Shown: piece by piece, positions 1 to 5,924 of the stretch
Layout: each line of letters begins with the position of its first letter
Position numbering within the stretch: the stretch's first letter is position 1
Source of the DNA: Deltaproteobacteria bacterium
Lineage (GTDB): Bacteria; Myxococcota; Polyangia; Polyangiales; B10-G4
Assembly: GCA_019312705.1 (NCBI GenBank)
Contig: JAFDCW010000295.1
Coordinates: forward strand, 1-6,193
Direction of reading: 5' to 3'
Length of the DNA stretch: 6,193 nucleotides
Program-made: the position numbers and the translations under genes
Notes under the pieces: generated by a model
The model's database searches: none
The model's input: the letters and a program-made list of their open reading frames with translations, nothing else
Told to the model about the DNA's origin: nothing

Positions 1-114
1 CTTTTAGAGCGATGAAGTCAACGCCGGCGTCGTCGCCGAAGGCATCATCGAGAACCTCCTCGGCGTGCCCGACGCCGAACAGACCGTGGACGAGATGTCC
101 GAGGCGCGTGCTAG
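1..114 (+). other. Possible 3' remnant of an upstream gene, reading frame disrupted
   Basis: Codons starting at base 11 (GAT GAA GTC AAC GCC GGC and so on to about 106) have almost exclusively G or C in third position and encode a protein-like string (NAGVVAEGIIENLLGVPDAE). That frame has a TAG at 5-7 and no start codon before a GTG at 65, so it is not a gene by itself. The frame at base 1 reads L-L-E-R and stops at 13-15. Adding one base near 11-12 would join the two into one continuous frame. A TAG in the first frame at 112-114 could be the original end. I do not recognise the product. It could instead be a codon-composition shadow, including of a minus-strand frame, so the call is tentative. 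Confidence 0.3.
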
Positions 115-137
115 AGTCGGCTGTTGGACTTCCACCT

Positions 138-1415
138 ATGAGACGCCGACAGCTCGTCCGGAACGTGGGACTCGCCGCGCTCTTCTCACCGTTCCTCTCT
201 CTGCTGCACGATTCGCCTGCGCGGGCCGTCGGAGGTCCGGCGAAGTATCTCTTCCTCTTTGTCACCAACGGCACCGACAGCCCCGTCTGGACGCCGACCG
301 GGTCGACGGAGGACCGCATCTCGTGGAGTGAGATGAACGCGCCCCTGGCCGCGCTCCAAGAAGACCTGGTCATCGTCGAGAACCTCGACAGCTATGGTGA
401 AGCCACCGAGCACGGTTCGCCGGCCGGTCTCACGGGCTTCGGCCTCGACGGCCGGGGTTTCGATAGCGTCGACCAGTTCGCTAGCGATGGGCTGCGCGCG
501 GCCGGTGCGCTTACCGACTTCCCCTTCCTGCACCTCGGCGGTGTGCGCACGCAAGATCCCCGGACCTTCTTTCGCAACGGCCGAGGTATCGCCGCCATCC
601 AGTCTCCGGTGGACGCGTTCAACGTGATCTTCGCCGGGGCTACCCCCGACGACGGGACGGCTGCGGACGTCCTGCGCCGGCGCCGGTCGACCCTCGACCT
701 CGTCTCTGGAGAACTGAGCGCGCTGTCGGCGCGCCTCGGGGCCGAGGAGCGCGAGAAGCTCGAACTGCATGCGCAGTCGGTCCGGGACCTCGAAGACCGG
801 CTGCGCCGCCGCGTCGGCGACATCGGTACGCCGATGGGCATGTGCGCCCCGCCAGCGCCGGTGGACGCGCTCCAGCCGCTCCTCGACGCGGAGGTCGACC
901 TCGACCTCGCGGTGCATGCCCTCCGGTGCGACCTCACGCGCGTCGTCGCCGTCCGCTTTGGCCACAACCAGACGACCGGCATCGACATCCCGGAGATCGG
1001 CGCACCGGGGGACTGGCACAACGACCTCCTCCACGGAGACGATCCCCGAGACCGCCTCGTCGCCCTCGAACGCTGGCTCGCCACGCGCTTTGTGCGCGCG
1101 GCCGAGGCCCTCAAGGCGACGCCGGCTCCCGACGGGTCCGGCACGCTCTTCGATCAGACGCTCATGGTCTGGGCCCGTGACATGGGCGACGGGGTTCTGC
1201 ACCGCGGCGATGACATGCGCTTCGTCTTTTCGGGCGGCGCCGGGGGCTACCTGCAGAAGAGCCCAAACGGCCGCTACCTCGACGGCCGGGGCGAGCATCA
1301 CCAGCGCGCCCTCATGAGCTGCCTCTCGGCGATGGGGCTCACCGACTTCACCGGCTTCGGCGTGCCCACCGTGGGCGGCGACGGCCGCCTACCGCTCCCG
1401 GGGCTCGCGACATGA
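138..1415 (+). CDS. DUF1552 (HXXSHH family) secreted protein with Tat-type signal
   Basis: A 425-residue protein of the DUF1552 family, of unknown biochemical function. ATG 138 is chosen because the protein then opens with MRRRQLVRNVGLAALFSPFL, a twin-arginine-like signal followed by a hydrophobic stretch and an A-R-A cleavage site near residue 31, as is usual for the family. The in-frame ATG at 12 would add 42 Ser/Pro/Arg-rich residues that look non-coding. No strong Shine-Dalgarno precedes 138. Family landmarks are an EHGSPAGLTG segment (H92), a GFDSVDQFASD segment, PEIGAPGDWHNDLLHGDDP (residues about 286-304), and a C-terminal SGGAGG loop followed by a GFGVPT tail. The name-giving H-x-x-S-H-H signature appears here as H294-N-D-L-L-H299, so the serine and one histidine are missing. 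Its stop overlaps the start of the DUF1592 gene by ATGA, implying translational coupling. Export to the periplasm or cell surface is inferred from the signal. Confidence 0.9.
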   Translation: MRRRQLVRNVGLAALFSPFLSLLHDSPARAVGGPAKYLFLFVTNGTDSPVWTPTGSTEDRISWSEMNAPLAALQEDLVIVENLDSYGEATEHGSPAGLTGFGLDGRGFDSVDQFASDGLRAAGALTDFPFLHLGGVRTQDPRTFFRNGRGIAAIQSPVDAFNVIFAGATPDDGTAADVLRRRRSTLDLVSGELSALSARLGAEEREKLELHAQSVRDLEDRLRRRVGDIGTPMGMCAPPAPVDALQPLLDAEVDLDLAVHALRCDLTRVVAVRFGHNQTTGIDIPEIGAPGDWHNDLLHGDDPRDRLVALERWLATRFVRAAEALKATPAPDGSGTLFDQTLMVWARDMGDGVLHRGDDMRFVFSGGAGGYLQKSPNGRYLDGRGEHHQRALMSCLSAMGLTDFTGFGVPTVGGDGRLPLPGLAT

Positions 1416-3058
1416 ACCGAGGCGCGCTCACCGCTCTTGTCGTCTTGGTCGCCTTGGTCGTTGCGACGTCGATGGCGTGTACCGACAGCCCGGCCGTCGA
1501 CCCGGCCCCACCCGGTACCGATGCCGGCCGGGACGCCCGCGCTGACGCTACGTCGACGCCCCGGGAACCGCCATCGTGCGAAGAGGTCGTCGGCCGGCCC
1601 ATCGTACGGCGCCTCACCTCGACGCAGCTGGACAATATCCTCACGGATCTCTTTGCTTCCCCCGACGTGCCGCGCGCCGACGTACTGGTCGACCCGGTGG
1701 TGCGCGGCTACGACGTCGACGCCAACGCCGCCGTCATCCGCGACCTCGGCGCAGACCGGTGGATGCGCGCCGCCGAGGCCGTGGCCGCATGGGCCGTCCC
1801 GGACCACCTAGACGCCATCACTCTATGCACCGATACCGGCGCCGTCTGCCAGCTCGCCTTCATCCGGCAGCTGGGCCTGCGCCTCTATCGCCGACCTCTG
1901 GATGCAGAGACAGTGAACCTCTACGTCGACATGCTCATCGCCGAGGCGGACTTCGAGTCCGGCGCGCGTACCGTCCTGGCTGCGATGCTGCAGTCTCCCG
2001 GCTTTCTGTACCGCGTGGAGATAGGCGAGCGGGTCGCGGACGGTGAGCCGTTGGTCGAACTCGGCCCTTTCGAGGTCGCGAGCGCGCTTTCGTTCTTCCT
2101 CACCAACTCAGCCCCCGACGCCGAGTTGCTCGCGGCCGCAGGGGAGGGCCGCCTGGTGACCGAAGAAGACCTCGACCGCGAGTTCGACCGTCTTGTCGCC
2201 ACGCCCCGGGCGCGGGGCGCCCTCGGCCACTTCGCCCGGCAGTGGTTGCTCGTCGACGGCCTCGAGGGCCAGGTGAAGGACCCGGCCGTGACTTCGTTCA
2301 CGGACGAAGTGCGCACCTCCATGCTGCGCGAAACCGAGGCCTTCTACGCGAACGTATTCGAATCGGGGGGCGGCATCGCCGAGCTCTTCGGCGGTCGCAC
2401 GTCGTTCGTCGATGGGCCGCTCGGCGCGTTCTACGGCGTGGCGGGCGTGACGGGGACCGAGCTTCAAAGCTTCGATATCGACGCCGCCCATCGTGGCCCC
2501 GGAGCCCTCGGCCAGGGGAGCGTGCTCGCGAGCCACGCCCTCGCGGACAGCTCGTCGCCGGTGCAGCGCGGTGCCCTGGTGCGCCGGCGTTTTCTCTGCG
2601 AGACCCTGCCGCCGCCGCCGCCGTCCGTGATTCCCATCTTGCCGCCGAGCACCGGGGCCGAGACGACGCGAGAGCGCAACCTCGAGCACAGCCAGAACCC
2701 GGCATGCGCTGGCTGCCATCGGCTGATGGACCCGGTGGGTTTCGCCCTCGAGCACTACGACGGCTTCGGCCGCTACCGCGCGGACGAGAACGGCCTACCC
2801 ATCGACGCCACGGGGGAGATCGTCGCGACGCCGGATGGAGACGTGCCCCTCGACGGCGCCGAGACCTTGTCGAGTTATCTCGCGTCGAGCCCCGAGGCTC
2901 GCGCCTGCTTCGCGACCAATGTGGCGTACTACGCCTTCGGGGTGGAGGGCTGCACTTGGGCGTCGATCGCCCGAGACCTCGACGCCGACACCGCCTTGCG
3001 CGACATCCTCAGGCGCGTGGTTCACGCCCGACACTTTCGGTACCGAACGGCGGAGTGA
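1412..3058 (+). CDS. DUF1592/DUF1588/DUF1585 lipoprotein with one CXXCH motif
   Basis: A 548-residue predicted lipoprotein: a hydrophobic leader (residues 1-20) ends in the lipobox S-M-A-C23, followed by a Pro/Asp/Ala linker. The domain order matches the planctomycete/myxobacterial family. A short DUF1587-like segment with RRLTSTQLDNILTDLF lies at about 64-80. DUF1595 (FIRQLGLRLYRRPL) lies at about 148-210. DUF1592 spans about 190-315 (QSPGFLYRVEIG, then the ARQWLLVDGLE segment). DUF1588 spans about 320-425 and ends with the typical proline run LPPPPPPSV. It continues into NPACAGCHRLMDPVGF, where C432-A-G-C435-H436 fits a covalent c-type haem site, and finishes with DUF1585 (about 470-545). 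The function is unknown; the haem motif suggests a redox role outside the cytoplasm, which is inference. Partner genes of the DUF1552/DUF1592 type are commonly adjacent, and here the ATGA overlap (1412-1415) makes co-translation very likely. The long downstream extension of other frames is only high-GC shadowing. Confidence 0.92.
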   Translation: MNRGALTALVVLVALVVATSMACTDSPAVDPAPPGTDAGRDARADATSTPREPPSCEEVVGRPIVRRLTSTQLDNILTDLFASPDVPRADVLVDPVVRGYDVDANAAVIRDLGADRWMRAAEAVAAWAVPDHLDAITLCTDTGAVCQLAFIRQLGLRLYRRPLDAETVNLYVDMLIAEADFESGARTVLAAMLQSPGFLYRVEIGERVADGEPLVELGPFEVASALSFFLTNSAPDAELLAAAGEGRLVTEEDLDREFDRLVATPRARGALGHFARQWLLVDGLEGQVKDPAVTSFTDEVRTSMLRETEAFYANVFESGGGIAELFGGRTSFVDGPLGAFYGVAGVTGTELQSFDIDAAHRGPGALGQGSVLASHALADSSSPVQRGALVRRRFLCETLPPPPPSVIPILPPSTGAETTRERNLEHSQNPACAGCHRLMDPVGFALEHYDGFGRYRADENGLPIDATGEIVATPDGDVPLDGAETLSSYLASSPEARACFATNVAYYAFGVEGCTWASIARDLDADTALRDILRRVVHARHFRYRTAE

Positions 3059-3108
3059 AGGGCCGGGCCCGGGATGTCACGGGCGGGCTGCTGGGCTATG
3101 GTTGGCCC

Positions 3109-4131
3109 ATGAACCTCACTTCCTTGCTCTGCCGCGCGACTCTGTCCCTCGTCGTCCTCGTTCTCCTCGTCGCCACGCCGGCCTGCGGTGATGACGGCGG
3201 CGCACCGGGTGATCCGGATGGCGGCGGCACCGACGGGGGCACCCTCGACGGAGCCCCCGGTGACGCGGACGCAGGGCAGAGCGACAGCGGCCCTGGGGAC
3301 GGCGGCGGTACGGACGGTGGCGGTACGGACGGTGGCGGTACGGACGGCGGCGGTACGGACGGTGGCGGCACGGACGGTGGCGGCACGGACGGTGGCGCTG
3401 TGGACAGTGGCGACACGGACGGCGGCGGCACGGCCGACGGCGGCACGGACGGCGGCACGGACAGTGGCGGTACGGACAGTGGCGGCACGGCCGACGCCGC
3501 CCTCGACGGTGGTCCGGCGCCGGGAGCCCCCGCGGTCTACCTCGCTCGCCGGGACTACCGCCGATGCGCCTATCCGCTCTGCGGCGGCTTTTGGCTTCAT
3601 GCCGTCAATCGTGCCTCGACGATGTGCGCCGACGGGTCGAGAGACACCGAGTGCTACGTCGCCGATATCGACTGGACCGCCCTCGGGCTTTCCGCAGCCG
3701 AAGCGAGCGACGTCGAAGCGAGCGCCGGGAACCTCCTCGTCTCCGGCGCCGCCGAACTTCGCTCCCTCGGTGGTCGCACCATCGGCGTGCTTGCCGCAGC
3801 TGAGGCCTGGCACGCCGAGTGGGGAACCGGCGACATCGCCGCCGGCTCGACCACCTTCTACTCGGTGCAAGACAGCGGCCTCCGGTGCCTCGTCGCCCCC
3901 TGCTTCAACCTCGACGTCGTCGTGCTCAATGTCGGCACGAGCGACGCCGTCTCCGGCCTAGGCCTCACGGGGGCCGGTGCGACCGCCGCGGACGTCACGC
4001 GGGGCCACAGCGCCGCCGCTGCCGGGGACCTCCGCGTCGTCGGCACGATCTCGACCGATACGACCCCCGGCCCCACCGGCGCCTTCGGCCGAACCCTCGA
4101 CGCCCGGCAGTTCTTCCTGCCCGTTCGCTGA
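3109..4131 (+). CDS. Lipoprotein with Gly-Gly-Thr-Asp repeat linker and Cys-paired C-terminal domain (possibly DUF6748-like)
   Basis: A 340-residue predicted lipoprotein. ATG 3109 gives [20 protein letters not shown], then A-T-P-A-C26-G-D-D, an acceptable lipobox. Although the frame is open far upstream, everything before 3109 is antisense-like Arg-rich shadow of the DUF1592 gene. Residues 27-129 are an extreme low-complexity linker of Gly, Asp and Thr, including 13 tandem repeats at 65-129. Residues about 140-340 form a compact domain with six cysteines: C153-AYPL-C158-GGFW, C173, C182, and C260-LVAP-C265, the two CX4C pairs suggesting disulphides. From memory this resembles the DUF6748 domain of myxobacterial proteins, but I could not verify that. 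The likely role is an outer-membrane-anchored stalk presenting the domain at the surface. It lies 50 bases after the DUF1592 gene, without an obvious promoter or Shine-Dalgarno sequence, so it may share that transcript. Confidence 0.85.
   Translation: MNLTSLLCRATLSLVVLVLLVATPACGDDGGAPGDPDGGGTDGGTLDGAPGDADAGQSDSGPGDGGGTDGGGTDGGGTDGGGTDGGGTDGGGTDGGAVDSGDTDGGGTADGGTDGGTDSGGTDSGGTADAALDGGPAPGAPAVYLARRDYRRCAYPLCGGFWLHAVNRASTMCADGSRDTECYVADIDWTALGLSAAEASDVEASAGNLLVSGAAELRSLGGRTIGVLAAAEAWHAEWGTGDIAAGSTTFYSVQDSGLRCLVAPCFNLDVVVLNVGTSDAVSGLGLTGAGATAADVTRGHSAAAAGDLRVVGTISTDTTPGPTGAFGRTLDARQFFLPVR
3301..3495 (+). repeat. In-frame tandem repeat coding for a Gly-Gly-Thr-Asp linker
   Basis: There are 13 consecutive units, each ending in an Asp codon. 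The first eight are exactly 15 bases (consensus GGTGGCGGTACGGAC), followed by units of 18, 12, 12, 15 and 18 bases. Differences are mostly third-position C/T changes, plus a decayed seventh and eighth unit ([10 protein letters not shown]) and two units with an extra Ala codon. All length changes are multiples of three, so the frame is kept. The near-identical units make slippage or unequal recombination, and also assembly collapse, likely here. Confidence 0.95.
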
Positions 4132-4205
4132 GCGCATACCAGGCTGCGCCCTCGAGGCCTCGTGTTTTGACGGCGCAAGCTGGGTATGACTTGCGCCGGA
4201 CCCGG
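4132..4205. terminator. Convergent-gene gap with a 9-bp perfect hairpin, candidate bidirectional terminator
   Basis: The gap between two convergent genes contains CGGCGCAAG (4171-4179) and its exact reverse complement CTTGCGCCG (4190-4198), separated by a 10-base loop. The position, 40 bases after one stop codon and 8 bases after the other, suits a transcription end for both genes. No T-run follows the stem on either strand, so it is not a canonical intrinsic terminator and may instead pause polymerase or stabilise 3' ends. A small 10-bp palindrome, CGAGGCCTCG, lies at 4153-4162. Confidence 0.55.
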
Positions 4206-4679
4206 TCAAGAGTCGGTCGGGCCGGTCCGCGCGGCCTGCTCGAGGCGCACCTTGGCCATCATCTCGACGGCCCACTTCACGATGTCGGCCTCCGTGAGGA
4301 TGCCCTTCAGCTCCCCCTCGTCCGTCACTAAGACGCATCCGAGTTTGCGGTCCAGCATGAGGCGTGCGGCATCGTCTGCCGGGGTCGCGGGCCCGCAGGT
4401 CACGAGACCATCCTTCGTCATGAAGTCCTTCACGTAGACCGTGAGGACCCGCTCATCGCTGCCCTTCGGGTCGGCCTTGACCAACTCGAGCATGAGCCGG
4501 GCCTGGGCCCGCATGAGGTCCCTTTGCGTCACCAGGCCAACCAGCTTCCCCATGTCGAGGACGGGGAGGTGTCGGACGTGCTTCAGCCCCAGCATCTCGC
4601 CGGCCGACCCGAAGTGCTCGTCGGCGCGCAGGGTGAAGAGGTCGGTGGTCATCAAATCGCGAACAAGCATCTGGCTCAT
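4206..4679 (-). CDS. Tandem CBS-domain protein
   Basis: A 157-residue cytoplasmic protein made of two CBS domains with no catalytic or membrane segment attached. CBS1 covers about residues 6-60 (VRDLMTTDLFTLRADE, HVRHLPVLDMGKLVGLVTQ, RDLM) and CBS2 about 82-142 (VKDFMTKDG, GCVLVTDEGELKGILTE, ADIVKW), joined by a helical insert with Lys and Asp. CBS pairs (Bateman modules) bind adenine nucleotides and act as sensors; the ligand here cannot be read from the sequence. The start is well supported: GGAGGG at 4688-4693 lies 8 bases before ATG 4679. The gene lies 105 bases downstream of the kinase gene on the same strand. Cysteines are at 95 and 115. The partner protein it regulates, if any, is unknown. 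Confidence 0.93.
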   Translation of the reverse strand: MSQMLVRDLMTTDLFTLRADEHFGSAGEMLGLKHVRHLPVLDMGKLVGLVTQRDLMRAQARLMLELVKADPKGSDERVLTVYVKDFMTKDGLVTCGPATPADDAARLMLDRKLGCVLVTDEGELKGILTEADIVKWAVEMMAKVRLEQAARTGPTDS

Positions 4680-4687
4680 CGTCGTAT

Positions 4688-4693
4688 CCCTCC
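4688..4693 (-). promoter_or_regulatory. Strong ribosome binding site of the CBS-domain gene
   Basis: GGAGGG on the minus strand, 8 bases before the ATG at 4679, is the best Shine-Dalgarno match in the window and fixes that start. Confidence 0.85.
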
Positions 4694-4739
4694 GAGCAAG
4701 AGCGGCAGCGTGTCGTGCACGCCGTCACATTGGGCCCAC

Positions 4740-4748
4740 TCTATACCA
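4740..4748 (-). promoter_or_regulatory. Possible extended -10 promoter for the CBS-domain gene
   Basis: The minus strand reads TGGTATAGA here, fitting an extended -10 (TG, one base, then a TATAAT-like hexamer). It lies between the kinase stop and the CBS start, about 60 bases before the latter, in a notably AT-richer patch. No convincing -35 element lies 16-18 bases upstream. It would let the CBS gene be expressed independently of the kinase gene. Confidence 0.3.
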
Positions 4749-4762
4749 GAGCACCACGCGAA

Positions 4763-4784
4763 GGGGCCACCCCGTCCCCGGGAC
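4763..4784 (-). terminator. GC-rich inverted repeats directly after the kinase stop
   Basis: Immediately beyond the kinase stop codon lie GTCCC-C-GGGAC (4774-4784) and GGGG-CCA-CCCC (4763-4773). The C-run of one can alternatively pair with the G-run of the other. Either could form a short GC hairpin in the kinase transcript, but loops are small and there is no T-run, so termination is only a possibility. Partial readthrough into the CBS gene would still be expected. Confidence 0.25.
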
Positions 4785-5789
4785 TCAGAGCGACGCCAGG
4801 GCCTCTTGGGTCATCTGCCGGGTGTAGCGGTGGATGGGCCAGTGCCCCGGCGCCCATCCGGCGAGGAAACGGTGAAAGTCTGCCCAGGCCGCGGGGTAAA
4901 GGCTGCGCCACTCGCATTCGAGGGCGTCGATGTCGACGGACGCCTCGACGTATTGGCGAAGAAACGAGAAGTAGGTATCGAGGTGGTGCGGTGCCTCGGC
5001 CTCGCATTGGGCATCGGAGAGACAGCTGCTCAGGAAGTAGGCGACGTCTTTCATTCCGCAGCCGCCGCCGACGTATTGGAAGTCGACAGCCGCGACGCCG
5101 TCGGCACCGAAGCAGAAGTTCTCCGTCTTGGCGTCGCCGTGCACGAAGGTCTGGAACCGGCACGCATTGAGCGCGGCGTCGAGGGGGCGCGCCGCCGCTT
5201 TCAGTTGCGGGTCCGTGAGCGCCGCGAACTCTACGGCCCGTGTGCCGAGATGCCAGTACGTGCCGGTCTTCCACAGGCCCTTCGGCGTCTCGCCCAAGAA
5301 GGTCGCGTGCAACGACGCCAGCCATCTCAGGCAGTGATCGACTTGGGCGCCGTCGAGGCGCGCAAGCCTCCTCGCGAACCCCGCCGCGTCGAGGTCCTCG
5401 AGCAAGAAGCGCCAGCCCGCGCCAGTCTTGTCGGCGGCGTAGCAGCGCGCCGTCCGGCACGAAGCCCCGGTCCTGTCCCTCCATTGCGAGTAGAACGCCT
5501 GCTCGACGTCGTAGGAGCGCAATTTGCGTTGGTGGGACGCGTGCTCTGGGCTGCCGCGCCGCAGCTTCATCTGGGCCGGCGGGTTCACCTGCTTGACGAT
5601 CGCCGACGAGACATCGCCGCCCTCCAGGTGCACACGGACGATTTCTCCGTATCCGCCCCAGAGCGATTGCAGCCGATCGTCGTCGTTGGGCTTTCCTCCA
5701 GCAGTGTGCCGCTGGATCCAGGCGACCGCGGATGGATCCGACAGGAGGTCCTTGCTGCGCACCGACGCCTTCCTTTTTCTGCCACGCAT
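4785..5789 (-). CDS. Aminoglycoside phosphotransferase / EcKinase-like small-molecule kinase
   Basis: A protein of 334 residues from ATG 5789. It has the eukaryotic-like kinase fold of the APH/choline kinase group: AIVK66QV as ATP-binding lysine, SYDVE96QAFY as the helix-C glutamate region, FVH217GD219AKTEN224 as the catalytic loop (HGDxxxxN, with D219 the catalytic base), and AVD236FQYVGGG as the metal-binding DFG equivalent. It then continues KDVAYFLSS. The VE-x-x-FY and DFQ-x-V...DxAYFL features resemble the ecdysteroid-kinase/CHK branch more than true antibiotic kinases. The expected reaction is ATP-dependent phosphorylation of a hydroxyl on a small molecule; the substrate is unknown. There is no signal peptide, so it is cytoplasmic. 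The start is uncertain: ATG 5789 lacks a Shine-Dalgarno, whereas GTG 5762 has AGGAAGG 5 bases upstream and would give 325 residues. It is divergent from the MerR-like gene and upstream of the CBS gene. Confidence 0.9.
   Translation of the reverse strand: MRGRKRKASVRSKDLLSDPSAVAWIQRHTAGGKPNDDDRLQSLWGGYGEIVRVHLEGGDVSSAIVKQVNPPAQMKLRRGSPEHASHQRKLRSYDVEQAFYSQWRDRTGASCRTARCYAADKTGAGWRFLLEDLDAAGFARRLARLDGAQVDHCLRWLASLHATFLGETPKGLWKTGTYWHLGTRAVEFAALTDPQLKAAARPLDAALNACRFQTFVHGDAKTENFCFGADGVAAVDFQYVGGGCGMKDVAYFLSSCLSDAQCEAEAPHHLDTYFSFLRQYVEASVDIDALECEWRSLYPAAWADFHRFLAGWAPGHWPIHRYTRQMTQEALASL
5768..5774 (-). promoter_or_regulatory. Ribosome binding site supporting the alternative GTG start of the kinase
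   Basis: AGGAAGG on the minus strand is 5 bases before an in-frame GTG (5762-5760). If used, it removes the basic leader MRGRKRKAS from the kinase. Confidence 0.5.
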
Positions 5790-5801
5790 TCGTTGGGCGA
5801 T

Positions 5802-5813
5802 GTCTCACGAGAC
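5802..5813. promoter_or_regulatory. Small palindrome upstream of the kinase gene
   Basis: GTCTC-AC-GAGAC is a perfect 5-bp dyad with a 2-base centre, 12 bases before the kinase ATG. It could be a protein-binding site or an mRNA hairpin near the start. Its short arms make chance occurrence plausible. Confidence 0.25.
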
Positions 5814-5831
5814 TGCCCGGCCCGCAACGTA

Positions 5832-5852
5832 AGCGGTTCCCGGAGCGGTTCC
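5832..5852. repeat. 9-base direct repeat AGCGGTTCC, 12-base period
   Basis: AGCGGTTCC occurs at 5832-5840 and again at 5844-5852 in the divergent intergenic region, roughly one helical turn apart. It may be an additional regulator site; no family can be assigned. Confidence 0.45.
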
Positions 5853-5853
5853 G

Positions 5854-5870
5854 CCTGACGCAACGTGAGG
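5854..5870. promoter_or_regulatory. Imperfect MerR-type dyad, upstream copy
   Basis: CCTGACG-CAA-CGTGAGG has 7-base arms with one mismatched pair around a 3-base centre. It is nearly identical to the perfect dyad at 5888-5902, and the shared stretch ACGC[A/G]ACGTGAGGGC recurs 33 bases apart (5858 and 5891), about three helical turns. A weaker half-copy, CGCAACGTAAGC, lies at 5823-5834. It is probably a second operator serving the divergent promoter region. Confidence 0.55.
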
Positions 5871-5882
5871 GCACTTTGTCCT

Positions 5883-5913
5883 TGAAGCTCACGCGACGTG
5901 AGGGCGCAGAGTA
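5883..5913 (+). promoter_or_regulatory. Candidate MerR-type promoter with operator dyad in a long spacer
   Basis: A -35-like TTGAAG (5883-5888) and a weak -10-like AGAGTA (5908-5913) are 19 bases apart. Between them sits the perfect dyad CTCACG-CGA-CGTGAG (5888-5902). An over-long spacer centred on a dyad is the known MerR-family arrangement, in which the regulator untwists the promoter. The predicted transcription start would fall only a few bases before the GTG at 5925, implying a very short or absent leader and autoregulation. The -10 match is poor, so exact boundaries are uncertain. Confidence 0.55.
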
Positions 5914-5924
5914 GGCTCGTCGTC

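Noticed and set aside
12..137. In-frame extension of the DUF1552 protein to the ATG at 12
   Set aside because: The added 42 residues are Ser/Pro/Arg-rich shadow-like sequence and would bury the Tat-type signal that begins at 138. The ATGA at 12-15 is noted as a possible overlap but is not convincing.
186..1301. Long open frame antisense to the DUF1552 gene (371 residues)
   Set aside because: Arg/Ala/Val-rich composition without recognisable motifs, opposite a well-supported family protein; typical high-GC antisense openness.
2242..3108. Upstream part of the long frame that includes the repeat lipoprotein
   Set aside because: It is the +1 shadow of the DUF1592 gene (runs of RRPRG). The real protein starts at 3109 with a lipoprotein signal.
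3301..3495. CRISPR-like array
   Set aside because: Repeats are 15 bases, contiguous and in frame inside a coding gene, with no unique spacers and no cas genes nearby.
3022..3870. Minus-strand frames opposite the repeat (VPPPSVPPP and [10 protein letters not shown] proteins)
   Set aside because: Their low-complexity repeats are simply the reverse reading of the Gly-Gly-Thr-Asp array; no signal, domain or start support.
4785..5789. Antibiotic resistance gene (aminoglycoside phosphotransferase)
   Set aside because: The HGDxxxxN fold is shared, but the DFQ and VExxFY features point to the EcKinase/choline-kinase-like branch, and nothing in the context suggests resistance.
4524..5858. 444-residue plus-strand open frame opposite the kinase and CBS genes
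   Set aside because: It overlaps two proteins with clear catalytic or signature motifs on the other strand and shows no domain of its own.
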